DNA from: a bacterium
Lineage (GTDB): Bacteria; BMS3Abin14
DNA length: 12,569 nucleotides
Assembly: GCA_029210545.1 (NCBI GenBank)
Contig: JARGFV010000061.1
Location: 1 to 12,569 of the forward strand
Reading direction: 5' to 3'
The translations under genes and the position numbers were made by a program. Shown piece after piece: positions 1-6,026 of the stretch. Positions within the stretch are counted from its first letter, which is position 1, and each line of letters starts with the position of its first letter. Below the pieces are notes generated by a model that was not told the origin of the DNA, ran no database searches, and worked only from the letters and a program-made list of their open reading frames with translations.

Positions 1-9
1 ACCAGATAT

Positions 10-51
10 AAAAAAACGGGGCCACGATCGAAACCGCGGCCCAGTTTTTTT
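10..51. terminator. Duplicated bidirectional terminator (copy of 212-253)
   Basis: This is an exact copy of the terminator that follows tRNA-Pro: a GC-rich stem flanked by seven A on one side and seven T on the other. Here it follows only a tRNA fragment, so on the minus strand it would end any transcript running through the 78-202 spacer. Confidence 0.7.
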
Positions 52-54
52 ATA

Positions 55-77
55 TGGTCGGGGCGAGAGGATTTGAA
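55..77 (-). pseudogene. tRNA-Pro 3'-end fragment (23 nt)
   Basis: The fragment equals the 3' end of the intact tRNA-Pro at 257-333: CCA, the 3' acceptor strand, the 3' T-stem strand and part of the T loop. The adjoining sequence from base 78 onward does not supply a matching T-stem or acceptor strand, so no tRNA can fold. Such 3'-end fragments are typical of attachment-site duplications, but no integrase gene is visible in the window. Confidence 0.75.
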
Positions 78-202
78 GGAGCCTACGCCGAGCAACGTCC
101 ATGACTATCAGGATGGACCTTGATATATATCCGGCTTCGGCCCCCCAAGCCTCCAACCACCACTTTTCAGGTGGTCGGGAAGAGACCTGTTCGTCATCCG
201 CA
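78..202 (-). other. 125-base spacer with three hairpins between the tRNA-end repeats
   Basis: No open reading frame of note is present. Read on the minus strand the spacer folds into three consecutive hairpins: 153-178 (9-bp stem, 8-base loop), 133-151 (GGCTT/AAGCC) and 97-118 (GTCCAT/ATGGAC). One pair of the first stem is G-U in a minus-strand RNA but would be A-C in a plus-strand RNA, which mildly favours minus-strand transcription. It could be a small structured RNA ended by the terminator at 10-51, or a remnant of an inserted element. No known RNA family was recognised. Confidence 0.4.
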
Positions 203-333
<131 letters not shown>

Positions 334-347
334 TAATAAGACTGGGA

Positions 348-376
348 AACTTACCAACCATGGGCCACTAAGTCAA
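348..376 (-). promoter_or_regulatory. Candidate sigma-70 promoter for tRNA-Pro
   Basis: A minus-strand TTGACT (371-376) and TAAGTT (348-353) are separated by exactly 17 bases, 14 bases upstream of the tRNA 5' end. A TTCCC-containing sequence follows the -10, as it does in the candidate tRNA-Val promoter. The -35 match is good and the -10 weak. Confidence 0.5.
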
Positions 377-600
377 GATTTCAAGCAACCCCATGGCTGA
401 TAAGTTTCAGGGTCCGCGATTCCACTCGAGACACGGGGCGCGGAGACGCGGAGTTCGTATTTTATTCCAGCATTTCCGGGATTGCTTCGGCGCACCTTCG
501 GCCTCGCGATGACAACCGGCCGGCAAGAAAAAAGGGGCCATACGGACCCAAGAACGATTTGCTTGAAACTGAAAACCGTGAACTGTAAACCGTAAACTTA
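377..600. repeat. Gene-free gap with dispersed-repeat-like words
   Basis: No gene is seen between the tRNA-Pro promoter and the response-regulator gene. Three repeat-like stretches stand out. At 427-454 there is an iterated ACACGGGGCGCGGAGACGCG-type sequence. At 478-514 a GGATTGCTTCGG...CTCGCGATGAC sequence resembles widely dispersed short intergenic repeats. At 564-600 ACCGTGAACTGTAAACCGTA belongs to the GTGAAC-word family found in the other gaps of this window. Confidence 0.5.
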
Positions 601-601
601 A

Positions 602-634
602 CTTGGAAGAGACGCGTCAGCGTCCTGTTCCAAG
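602..634 (-). terminator. Hairpin centred on the response-regulator stop codon
   Basis: CTTGGAA (602-608) pairs with TTCCAAG (628-634) and GACGC (611-615) with GCGTC (620-624). This leaves a four-base loop (616-619) that contains the stop codon, with a small internal loop between the two stems. No U tract follows, so it is either a non-canonical terminator or an mRNA 3'-end stabiliser. Similar stop-codon hairpins occur after pheT, rpmI and the gene ending at 10433. Confidence 0.45.
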
Positions 635-1192
635 GTACCCTTTCACCGCATCGACGATGATCTTCAACCCCTGCTTCTTCTCGTAGAACTCGTCGAAGCC
701 GGCCTTGCGGGCATCTTCCTGGCTGACGACCTTGCCTGACATGCCGATCACCCTCAGGTTGGCCAGCTTGTCATCCTGGCGCAGTTTCCTGACCATGGCG
801 AACCCGTCGATACCGGGCATATAGATGTCGAGGACCAGGAGGTCCGGCTTGAGCCGCCCGATCTGCATGAGCGCCTCGAACCCGTTGTTGAATGTATAAA
901 CCTCGTAATCGACTGAAAGGGCGTCATCCATGGCCCTGCGGATGAGTTCGTCGTCGTCCACCACGTACACGAGCCCCATGGGGCCCTGGAGTTCCTCGGG
1001 CACTGACAGGCCGCGGTTCTTGATGAGACGAACAACCTCGCGCCTCGGAACGCGGTAGTGGCCCCCCACTGTCTGGAAAGCCACCACGTTCTTGCTCTTG
1101 ATCCAGTTCTTGATGGTATTATGATGGACTCCCAGCAGCGCCCCGACATCGTTGGGGGTGTAGTTCTGCTTGACCTTGATTTTAGGATTCAT
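617..1192 (-). CDS. Response regulator with N-terminal excisionase/MerR-type HTH and C-terminal receiver domain
   Basis: The 191-residue product has two recognisable parts in reversed order relative to ordinary response regulators. Residues about 9-58 form an excisionase/BldC-like helix-turn-helix (GVHHNTIKNW, then wing GGHYRVPR). Residues about 73-188 form a CheY-like receiver: acidic cluster D79-D81, phospho-acceptor Asp122 in LLVLDIYMPG, Ser152 in the GMSG switch position, and Lys172 in FYEKK. The proline that usually follows that lysine is replaced by lysine. The ATG at 1192 is preceded by GAGGTG with 7-base spacing. No sensor kinase is nearby. It probably binds DNA in a phosphorylation-dependent way, and the iterated words over its own promoter suggest autoregulation, which is inference. 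Its targets are unknown. Confidence 0.85.
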   Translation of the reverse strand: MNPKIKVKQNYTPNDVGALLGVHHNTIKNWIKSKNVVAFQTVGGHYRVPRREVVRLIKNRGLSVPEELQGPMGLVYVVDDDELIRRAMDDALSVDYEVYTFNNGFEALMQIGRLKPDLLVLDIYMPGIDGFAMVRKLRQDDKLANLRVIGMSGKVVSQEDARKAGFDEFYEKKQGLKIIVDAVKGYLGTGR

Positions 1193-1213
1193 GAGTTGTC
1201 ACCTCACGGTTAA

Positions 1214-1240
1214 GTCTGACAATAGTCACAATATTCACAA
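1214..1240 (-). promoter_or_regulatory. Candidate operator: three 9-base iterations
   Basis: Read on the minus strand, TTGTGA, TTGTGA and TTGTCA recur at exactly 9-base spacing just downstream of the -10 box, over the expected transcription start. A related word, TGACAAC, occurs at 1284-1290, 1263-1269 and 1195-1201. Evenly spaced short words at a regulator's own promoter are typical of operator sites for small HTH proteins. The link to the downstream product is inference. Confidence 0.45.
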
Positions 1241-1242
1241 CG

Positions 1243-1270
1243 AATATACCAGATTTTACAGAGTTGTCAA
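1243..1270 (-). promoter_or_regulatory. Strong sigma-70-type promoter of the HTH-receiver gene
   Basis: TTGACA (1265-1270) and TATATT (1243-1248) are separated by 16 bases on the minus strand. The -35 matches the consensus at all six positions and the -10 at five of six. It sits about 50 bases upstream of the ATG at 1192, in an AT-rich stretch, and is the best promoter match noticed in the window. Confidence 0.75.
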
Positions 1271-1458
1271 TTTAGGAATTACGGTTGTCAGGTTTGGAGG
1301 AATGAGGATTTAGGATTGAGGAAAGAGGTTTGCGAATTGAGAATTGGTGTGGATTTACATTGGACTTTGGATTCCAGGCGCTATCGCACCTGGAGTTACA
1401 TGTTTTGGGTTGTGGATATTTCGTCGCTCAGGTTTCACGGTTCACGATTCACTTCTCT
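1271..1458. repeat. Low-complexity gene-free gap
   Basis: The gap between the merR-like gene and the response-regulator promoter has no gene. It holds purine-rich iterations (GGATTTAGGATTGAGG at about 1306-1321, GAATTGAGAATTGG at about 1333-1346) and TTTCACGGTTCACGATTCAC (1433-1452), a member of the window-wide TTCACGG word family. No convincing terminator for the upstream merR-like gene was found. Confidence 0.5.
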
Positions 1459-1878
1459 TCAGACGTTCCCCGTGATCATCCTCAAGGCCCGCTCGAGGTC
1501 GTCGATGGCCACCTGGATCTTCTTGCGGTCCACGCCGCCCCCCGTGAAGAGGTCCATCTGTCCACGCGCCTTTTCCTCGCTGCGCATCTCGCGCATACGC
1601 TTGCGGGCGCCTGATATGGTGTAATTCTCGTCGTAAAGAAGTGTCTTGATGAGCAGGATGGACTCGATGTCCTTTTTGCGGTAAACGCGCTGTGCTGCCC
1701 TGTTCTTGGGGGGATTGAGCATGGGAAATTCGCTTTCCCAGTACCGCAGCACGTGGGACTTTATGCCGGTGAGCCGGCTCACCTCACCGATCTTGAAAAA
1801 GAGCTTGTCGGGGATGTCGACAGTATTCGTCAAAGCGGTCCGTGGCCCCGGGGCGTCCGCGCTGGAACGGATGAGCAT
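1459..1878 (-). CDS. MerR-family transcriptional regulator
   Basis: The 139-residue protein has a MerR-type winged HTH at residues about 26-95: [13 protein letters not shown], then [20 protein letters not shown] and a helix containing TISGARKRM. The C-terminal part (residues 96-139) is short and rich in charged residues and looks helical, with no cysteine pair for metal sensing, so no effector can be inferred. The ATG lies 8 bases after the ihfA stop codon with a G-rich stretch just upstream, indicating translational coupling. As I recall, a MerR gene of this type directly after ihfA and pheT recurs in deltaproteobacterial genomes. The roughly 25-residue N-terminal extension before the HTH is plausible, but a later start cannot be excluded. 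Confidence 0.88.
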   Translation of the reverse strand: MLIRSSADAPGPRTALTNTVDIPDKLFFKIGEVSRLTGIKSHVLRYWESEFPMLNPPKNRAAQRVYRKKDIESILLIKTLLYDENYTISGARKRMREMRSEEKARGQMDLFTGGGVDRKKIQVAIDDLERALRMITGNV

Positions 1879-1886
1879 GCGGCGGA

Positions 1887-2165
1887 TCAGCCCCCGTTAA
1901 TGTGATCCTTGAGCTTCTGGCTCGGCTTGAAGGTAAGGACCCTTCTGGCCGTGATCTCCATCTCCTCACCGGTCTTGGGATTCCTTCCCTTCCTGACATC
2001 CTTTTGCCTGATGACGAAATTACCGAAACCGGAAAGCTTGACCTTTTCACCCTTCTCGAGATCCTCCTTGAGAATCTCGAGGATCATTTCCACCGCCTCT
2101 GATGACTCCTTCTTGGAGAACCCCGTCCTGTTGTGAACCACCTCAACGATATCGGCCTTGGTCAT
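1887..2165 (-). CDS. ihfA: Integration host factor alpha-type subunit (HU/IHF family)
   Basis: The protein has 92 residues from the ATG at 2165, chosen because GGAG lies 6 bases upstream; an in-frame start at 2192 has no such site. It has the full HU/IHF fold: N-terminal helices from [20 protein letters not shown], the core [10 protein letters not shown], and the minor-groove-intercalating arm containing GRNPKTGEE followed by [10 protein letters not shown]. The arm sequence and the position downstream of pheT, as in Escherichia coli, favour the IHF alpha subunit over HU. The partner beta subunit is not in the window. IHF bends DNA at specific sites and assists recombination, replication and transcription. 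The gene likely has its own promoter in the upstream gap. Confidence 0.93.
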   Translation of the reverse strand: MTKADIVEVVHNRTGFSKKESSEAVEMILEILKEDLEKGEKVKLSGFGNFVIRQKDVRKGRNPKTGEEMEITARRVLTFKPSQKLKDHINGG

Positions 2166-2216
2166 CTCGCACTCCTTCTCATCAGTGAACAAATCCCTTC
2201 AATTTCAAGAGTTTGT

Positions 2217-2246
2217 AGTTTAAGGGGTGAAGAGGTTTTTCGTCAA
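2217..2246 (-). promoter_or_regulatory. Candidate promoter for ihfA-merR
   Basis: Minus-strand TTGACG (2241-2246) and TAAACT (2217-2222) are separated by 18 bases. This gives a leader of about 45 bases to the ihfA ATG. The 240-base gap after pheT makes an independent start likely, and an internal promoter for ihfA is known in Escherichia coli. Confidence 0.5.
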
Positions 2247-2285
2247 GGGGAAAAAGGATGAACACAGTCATCATTTTCAAGTCCA

Positions 2286-2382
2286 GAGTGCAAGGTGCGT
2301 GGTGCAGAAGAAATACATTTATTCAATATCAGGAAGAGGTCGCGGTCCTTACTCTGCACTCTACACACTGCACTTTACACTC
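2286..2382. repeat. Imperfect inverted pair of TGCACTC-type iterations
   Basis: GAGTGCAAGGTGCGTGGTGC-like sequence begins at 2286 (to 2308). A reverse-complementary relative built from TGCACT/ACACT words occupies 2353-2382. The pair lies in the gap between pheT and ihfA with 44 bases between arms. The words are themselves internally repetitive, so this is both a low-complexity repeat and a potential large hairpin. Confidence 0.5.
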
Positions 2383-2419
2383 CAGGCTTCGCTGAATAAA
2401 CCGGTTCAGCGAAGCCTGG
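2382..2419 (-). terminator. 15-bp perfect hairpin embracing the pheT stop codon
   Basis: CCAGGCTTCGCTGAA (2382-2396) is the exact reverse complement of 2405-2419, with an 8-base loop. The upstream arm, read as RNA, includes the last pheT codons and the stop codon. No U tract follows. It is a candidate 3'-end structure for the pheT transcript. Confidence 0.6.
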
Positions 2420-4454
2420 CCCCGAACTCCTTTTCCAGTGCCTTCACGATCACGTCGAGGTTGCCGTCCACTTCATCGTCCGTAAGGGTCCGTTCAGCGC
2501 TCTGGTAGGTAAGCGAGTAGGCCAGGCTTTTGTGGTCTTCCGGAATACCCTTTCCCTCATAAAGGTCAAAAAGATCGACCTTGCCGAGGTTTTTCCCTTC
2601 CTGAAGAATCCTGGACGATACCTTCATATGCTCCACATCCTTGGGCACCACGACCGCCAGGTCCCTGAGGACCCCCGGGTACTGGGGGATGGGAACATAA
2701 GTGCGCTTCGTATCCACCGCGACGAGGTGATGGAGGTCCAGTTCGAACACACCGGCCCACCCCTTGATCCGGTACCGCTCCTTGAGGCCGGGGTGGATGG
2801 TTCCGACCACTCCCAGGGAGGCCTCGCCTGCCATGACCCAGGCCCCTTGTCCCGGCTGCAGGTAAGGGATCTGGATCTCCGTGAACCGGGCATCCCTGAT
2901 CCCGAGGGAGTCGAGAAGGGATTCGACAACGCCTTTCACATCGAAGAAGTCACCCTCTGTCCGCTCCCGGTACCAGCTTTTCCGGCTTCTGTCCCCGGTC
3001 ATCACACCAGCGACCCTCAGCCTTTCCTCCGGCAGTTCGCAATCCGGACAAGGGAGAAAAACCCGGCCCGTTTCGTACAGTCTCACTTCCTCCACCCTGT
3101 GGCTGAGGTTGGTCTTAAGCGCTTTGAGGATCCCGGGCAGGATGCTCGGCCGCATGACAGTCATATCTTCCGAAATGGGGTTCATCAGGGCCACAGGATC
3201 GGGGCCGCCCCCGAGACCGAGTTCGTCGATCTCCTCGAGCGAGATGAAACTGTAGGTGATCGCCTCGGAAAAATCGAGACCCTCCAGGGAAACCCTCACA
3301 CCGGCCTGCAGGGAATCCAAAGGATCGGTCTTGACGGGAACGGTACGTCCCACCGGCATTGTTACAGGTATGCGGTCGTAGCCGAAGAGGCGCGCCACTT
3401 CCTCGATGACATCCTCTTCCCTCGACACGTCCCTCCGAAAACCGGGTACGGTCACCGACCAGGTGCCGTCCTTCCCTTTTGCGGGCGCAAGTTCCAGCTT
3501 CTCAAGGGCAGAAACAGTCTCATCTTCCGGCACTTCGACGCCCAGGAAGGCGCTGACCCTTTTCATCCGGAAAGGAACCGATCGCTTTTCCTCCGGCCTT
3601 GGGTGAGCGTCCCAGGTCCCCTGGCAGACCTCCCCACCGGCCCACTGGTGGATCAGGTAAGCGAGACGGTCGACGGCCCTCACCGTCCCGGAGGGGTCTG
3701 ACCCCCTCTCGAACCTGTAGGAGGCCTCGGTGGAAAGTCCCAACCGCCGGGCACTCCGGCGGATCATGGGCGGATCGAAGCAGGCGCTTTCCAGCAGAAG
3801 GTCCGTGGTGCTGCCCATGACCTCGGAGTTGAACCCGCCCATGATACCTGCCAGGGCGACAGGCCCCAATCCGTCGCAGATGAGGAGATCCGAACTGTCC
3901 AGTTCCCTCTTCTGCCCGTCGAGGGTCTCCAGGACCTCGCCCTGCAAAGCCCTCCTGACGGCGATCCTGTTCTCCGCCAGGCGGTTGTAATCGAAGGCGT
4001 GAAGCGGCTGTCCCAACTCCATCATGACGTAGTTAGTGGCATCCACCACGTTGGAGATGGACCGGACCCCGATGGACTCGAGCCTCTCCCGTATCACCTT
4101 CGGTGCCGCACCCATTGTAATGCCAAGCATCACCCTGCCGCTGTATCGAGGGCATCCTTCCGGGTCCTCGATGTCGATGGAGGTCAGAGCCTGTACGTCG
4201 GGCCCGGATTCGGTGACCCTGGTTTCCGGCAGGGTCAATTTCCTGCCGAAAATGGCTGCCGCCTCCCTGGCGACTCCCAGGTGACACAGCCAGTCGGGCC
4301 TGTTGGGGGTCACGCCGACCTCCAGCACTGTCTGCCCCGAAACCTCCTCGACTCCCTCGACCTCCAGTCCAGCCATGGTCAAGGCGTCGGCAAGCTCCTG
4401 CGGCGTTTCACGGATCTCGAAGTAATCGCTGAGCCAGTCGATATTGATCTTCAT
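2406..4454 (-). CDS. pheT: Phenylalanine--tRNA ligase beta subunit, short form
   Basis: The product has 682 residues, against roughly 800 for usual bacterial PheT. The ATG at 4454 is preceded by GAGG at 7 bases. Domain order: N-terminal B1 part (1-40), then directly EVGVTPNRPDWLCHLGVARE (45-64); the roughly 110-residue tRNA-binding EMAP-like insert normally found between them is absent. The B3/B4 editing module follows (about 95-280, with VVDATNYVMMELGQPLHAFD and ALAGIMGG), then a B5 domain (about 290-365, GFRRDVSREEDVIEEVARLFGYDRIP), the inactive synthetase-like core, and the C-terminal FDX-ACB anticodon-binding domain (about 592-682). With PheS it forms the heterotetrameric enzyme that charges tRNA-Phe. 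It is separated from pheS by a 216-base AT-rich spacer, which is unusual because these genes are normally adjacent. Confidence 0.96.
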   Translation of the reverse strand: MKINIDWLSDYFEIRETPQELADALTMAGLEVEGVEEVSGQTVLEVGVTPNRPDWLCHLGVAREAAAIFGRKLTLPETRVTESGPDVQALTSIDIEDPEGCPRYSGRVMLGITMGAAPKVIRERLESIGVRSISNVVDATNYVMMELGQPLHAFDYNRLAENRIAVRRALQGEVLETLDGQKRELDSSDLLICDGLGPVALAGIMGGFNSEVMGSTTDLLLESACFDPPMIRRSARRLGLSTEASYRFERGSDPSGTVRAVDRLAYLIHQWAGGEVCQGTWDAHPRPEEKRSVPFRMKRVSAFLGVEVPEDETVSALEKLELAPAKGKDGTWSVTVPGFRRDVSREEDVIEEVARLFGYDRIPVTMPVGRTVPVKTDPLDSLQAGVRVSLEGLDFSEAITYSFISLEEIDELGLGGGPDPVALMNPISEDMTVMRPSILPGILKALKTNLSHRVEEVRLYETGRVFLPCPDCELPEERLRVAGVMTGDRSRKSWYRERTEGDFFDVKGVVESLLDSLGIRDARFTEIQIPYLQPGQGAWVMAGEASLGVVGTIHPGLKERYRIKGWAGVFELDLHHLVAVDTKRTYVPIPQYPGVLRDLAVVVPKDVEHMKVSSRILQEGKNLGKVDLFDLYEGKGIPEDHKSLAYSLTYQSAERTLTDDEVDGNLDVIVKALEKEFGARLR

Positions 4455-4670
4455 GGGCAAACCTCATGGTTTGAGTTTTCAGTTCACTGTTTACGGTTTA
4501 TAGTCCAACACTATTTTCTGATGAACCTTAACACCACATTTACAGACAAACGGTAGTTAATATTTTAAATCACGTTATTTACGTGCGATTCTGTAAATAA
4601 ACAGTTTAAAAAATTTGGATGTACTGTTCACCGTGAACTGTTCACCGTGAACTTGGATTTCCCAGCCAGT
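4455..4670 (-). other. AT-rich spacer between pheS and pheT
   Basis: The gap holds no gene. Its edges carry GTGAAC-type iterations (4471-4503 and 4624-4657, the latter two copies of the palindrome GTTCACCGTGAAC). The centre is markedly AT-rich compared with the coding DNA. It contains a 9-bp inverted repeat (4538-4546 with 4590-4598) enclosing a second one, CACGT/ACGTG (4571-4575 with 4581-4585). An internal promoter or a processing site for pheT is possible, but no clear promoter pair was found. Confidence 0.5.
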
Positions 4671-5684
4671 TCAAAACTGCTTCAGAAACCGGATGTCGTT
4701 CTCAAACAGCAGCCTGATGTCGTCGATGCCGAAGTGGAGCATGGCGACCCGCTCCATGCCGATCCCGAAGGCGAAACCGGAATATCTCTCCGAATCGTGC
4801 CCCACAAAGCGGAACACCTCCGGATCGATCATTCCGCTTCCCAGGATCTCGATCCACCCCGTACCGGAGCAGACGCGGCATCCTTTGCCACGGCACATCA
4901 CGCAACCCATGTCCACCTCGGCGCTGGGCTCTGTGAAAGGGAAAAAGCTGGGCCTGAACCGAACGGGTACGTCCCCGAAGAACTGGTGGATGAACTCCGC
5001 CAGGACCCCCTTGAGGTCGCTGAAGGCGATCCCCTCATCCACCATGAACCCTTCCACCTGGTGGAACATGGGCGAGTGGCTCACGTCGTAGTCATGCCGG
5101 TATACCCTCCCTGGGGAAACGATGCGCAGCGGCGGTTTTTCCAGCTCCATGGTCCTGATCTGCACCGGAGAGGTGTGGGTTCTCAGGACCGTATCCTCGT
5201 CGATATAAAAGGTGTCCTGCATGTCCCTCGCAGGGTGATCCTTGGGCATGTTGAGGGCCTCGAAGTTGTAGTAATCCTTCTCCACCTCCGGCCCGGTGCG
5301 GACCGAAAACCCCAATCCGCGGAAAATATCCAGGACTTTTCCCATCACCTGCGTCACCGGGTGACGATGGCCCCTGGAATACCGGACACCGGGGAGGGAG
5401 ATGTCGAGAAGCTGGCTTTGCACCGTTCGCTCCCGCTCCCGGATTTTAACGGCCTGCGTCCTGTCAGCCAGGAGATCCTCGATGACCTTTCTGGCCTGGT
5501 TGACCAACTGACCTGCCGCAGGACGCTGGTCCGGCGGCAGGGTGCCGAGGTTCTTGAGGAGGACAGTCAGCACACCCTTTTTCCCGAGAAACCGGACACG
5601 GGCTTCGTCGAGTTCCTTGACGGAATTGGCGCCTGCGAGGGCCTTTTTTGCTTCTTCGACAATCTGAACGACTTGCTGTTTCAT
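4671..5684 (-). CDS. pheS: Phenylalanine--tRNA ligase alpha subunit
   Basis: The protein has 337 residues from the ATG at 5684, which has GGAG 8 bases upstream; an in-frame GTG at 5714 lies inside the repeat tract and is unlikely. The N-terminal coiled-coil tRNA-binding arm covers about residues 1-90. The class II catalytic core follows: HPVTQVMGKVLDIFRGLGF (108-126), motif 2 with PGRVYRHDYD and HSPMFHQVEG (191-212), and motif 3 GFAFGIGMERVAM (303-315). A Cys-rich loop (C261, C264, C269, C272) before GWIEILGSGM matches the four-cysteine version known in Bacillus-type PheS. It forms the catalytic half of the PheS2PheT2 enzyme. It is controlled by the T-box upstream. A short bulged hairpin surrounds its stop codon. 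Confidence 0.97.
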   Translation of the reverse strand: MKQQVVQIVEEAKKALAGANSVKELDEARVRFLGKKGVLTVLLKNLGTLPPDQRPAAGQLVNQARKVIEDLLADRTQAVKIRERERTVQSQLLDISLPGVRYSRGHRHPVTQVMGKVLDIFRGLGFSVRTGPEVEKDYYNFEALNMPKDHPARDMQDTFYIDEDTVLRTHTSPVQIRTMELEKPPLRIVSPGRVYRHDYDVSHSPMFHQVEGFMVDEGIAFSDLKGVLAEFIHQFFGDVPVRFRPSFFPFTEPSAEVDMGCVMCRGKGCRVCSGTGWIEILGSGMIDPEVFRFVGHDSERYSGFAFGIGMERVAMLHFGIDDIRLLFENDIRFLKQF

Positions 5685-5704
5685 CGGTATCACTCCGCAT
5701 CTGG

Positions 5705-5783
5705 TTCTCTTCACGGTTCACGGTTCACGGTTCACGCTTCACCGTTCACGATTCACTGCTCTCGCTTCACTATTCACTACCTC
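5705..5783. repeat. TTCACGG tandem iterations upstream of pheS
   Basis: Between the T-box terminator and the pheS start lies a run of degenerate 7-base units: TTCACGG three times without interruption, then variants such as TTCACGC, TTCACCG, TTCACGA and TTCACTA. This is the longest example of the word family seen in most gaps of the window. The pheS mRNA carries the complementary GTGAACC words just before its ribosome-binding site. Confidence 0.75.
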
Positions 5784-5784
5784 C

Positions 5785-5817
5785 AAAAACAAAAATTCCG
5801 CCCCATGGGGACGGAAT
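5785..5817 (-). terminator. Intrinsic terminator of the pheS T-box leader
   Basis: On the minus strand ATTCCG-T-CCCC and GGGG-CGGAAT form a stem (5795-5817), followed by TTTTTGTTTTT (5785-5795). The T-box sequence lies immediately 5' of the stem, so antiterminator and terminator pairing are mutually exclusive, as expected for this riboswitch class. Confidence 0.9.
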
Positions 5818-5885
5818 CATTTCCGCGTTACCACCCCGGTTCCCCCGCTTTGCAGGAGCACTCGGTGGGCGACAGTCAGAAACTT

Positions 5886-6026
5886 CGATAAGGCGGTCCC
5901 CGCACCCCGCGTGGAGTGCCCGGATCAAAATCAACGTATCTTGATCCGTGAGGAAAGCGGAAAGGACGCTTTCGCTTTCCGTGGAGCAAAAAATCCCGGC
6001 TGGATTATTTGCGACCCTGTCAGTAG
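5886..6026 (-). repeat. Five-hairpin module inside the T-box leader, related to 12342-12569
   Basis: Read on the minus strand, the segment starts with CTACTGACAGGGTCGC and contains hairpins at 5986-6012, 5952-5980, 5922-5947, 5902-5919 and 5893-5903. The plus-strand unit at 12343-12491 starts CTACTGATAGCCTCGCC and has five hairpins in the same order. Shared sequence includes GCTCYACGGAAAG, the 13-mer TTTCCTCACGGAT and ATCCGGGC. In the second hairpin a G-C pair of one copy is replaced by C-G in the other, keeping the stem. A partial second unit (CTGACTGTCGCCC) follows at about 5866-5879. Confidence 0.7.

Larger units (their letters stand above)
1..77. repeat. Exact 77-base direct repeat, copy 1 (partner 203-279)
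   Basis: Bases 1-77 are identical to 203-279 (offset 202) and diverge at base 78. The repeat contains a bidirectional terminator and the last 23 bases of the tRNA-Pro gene. It begins at the first base of the window, so the true left limit of this copy is unknown. It may be a tRNA-3'-end duplication of the kind left by integrases, one unit of a short tandem array, or the edge of an assembly-graph repeat; the length equals a commonly used assembly k-mer. Confidence 0.9.

Noticed and set aside
78-202. Possible second tRNA or tmRNA ending at the duplicated tRNA 3' end
   Set aside because: No sequence upstream of the fragment pairs with its acceptor or T-stem strand, so no cloverleaf or tRNA-like domain forms.
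2532-3701. 389-codon plus-strand open frame opposite pheT
   Set aside because: It is antisense to a certain pheT and has no recognisable domain or ribosome-binding site; long antisense frames are expected in GC-rich DNA.
4520-4555. Eleven-codon plus-strand frame in the pheS-pheT spacer
   Set aside because: It is very short and antisense to the operon, with no support beyond an ATG and a stop codon.
5705-5783. Possible CRISPR array
   Set aside because: The units are only 7 bases, degenerate and without spacers of constant length; there are no cas genes.
4647-5891. 414-codon plus-strand open frame opposite pheS and part of the T-box
   Set aside because: It runs through pheS, the repeat tract and the riboswitch on the opposite strand and shows no protein family features.
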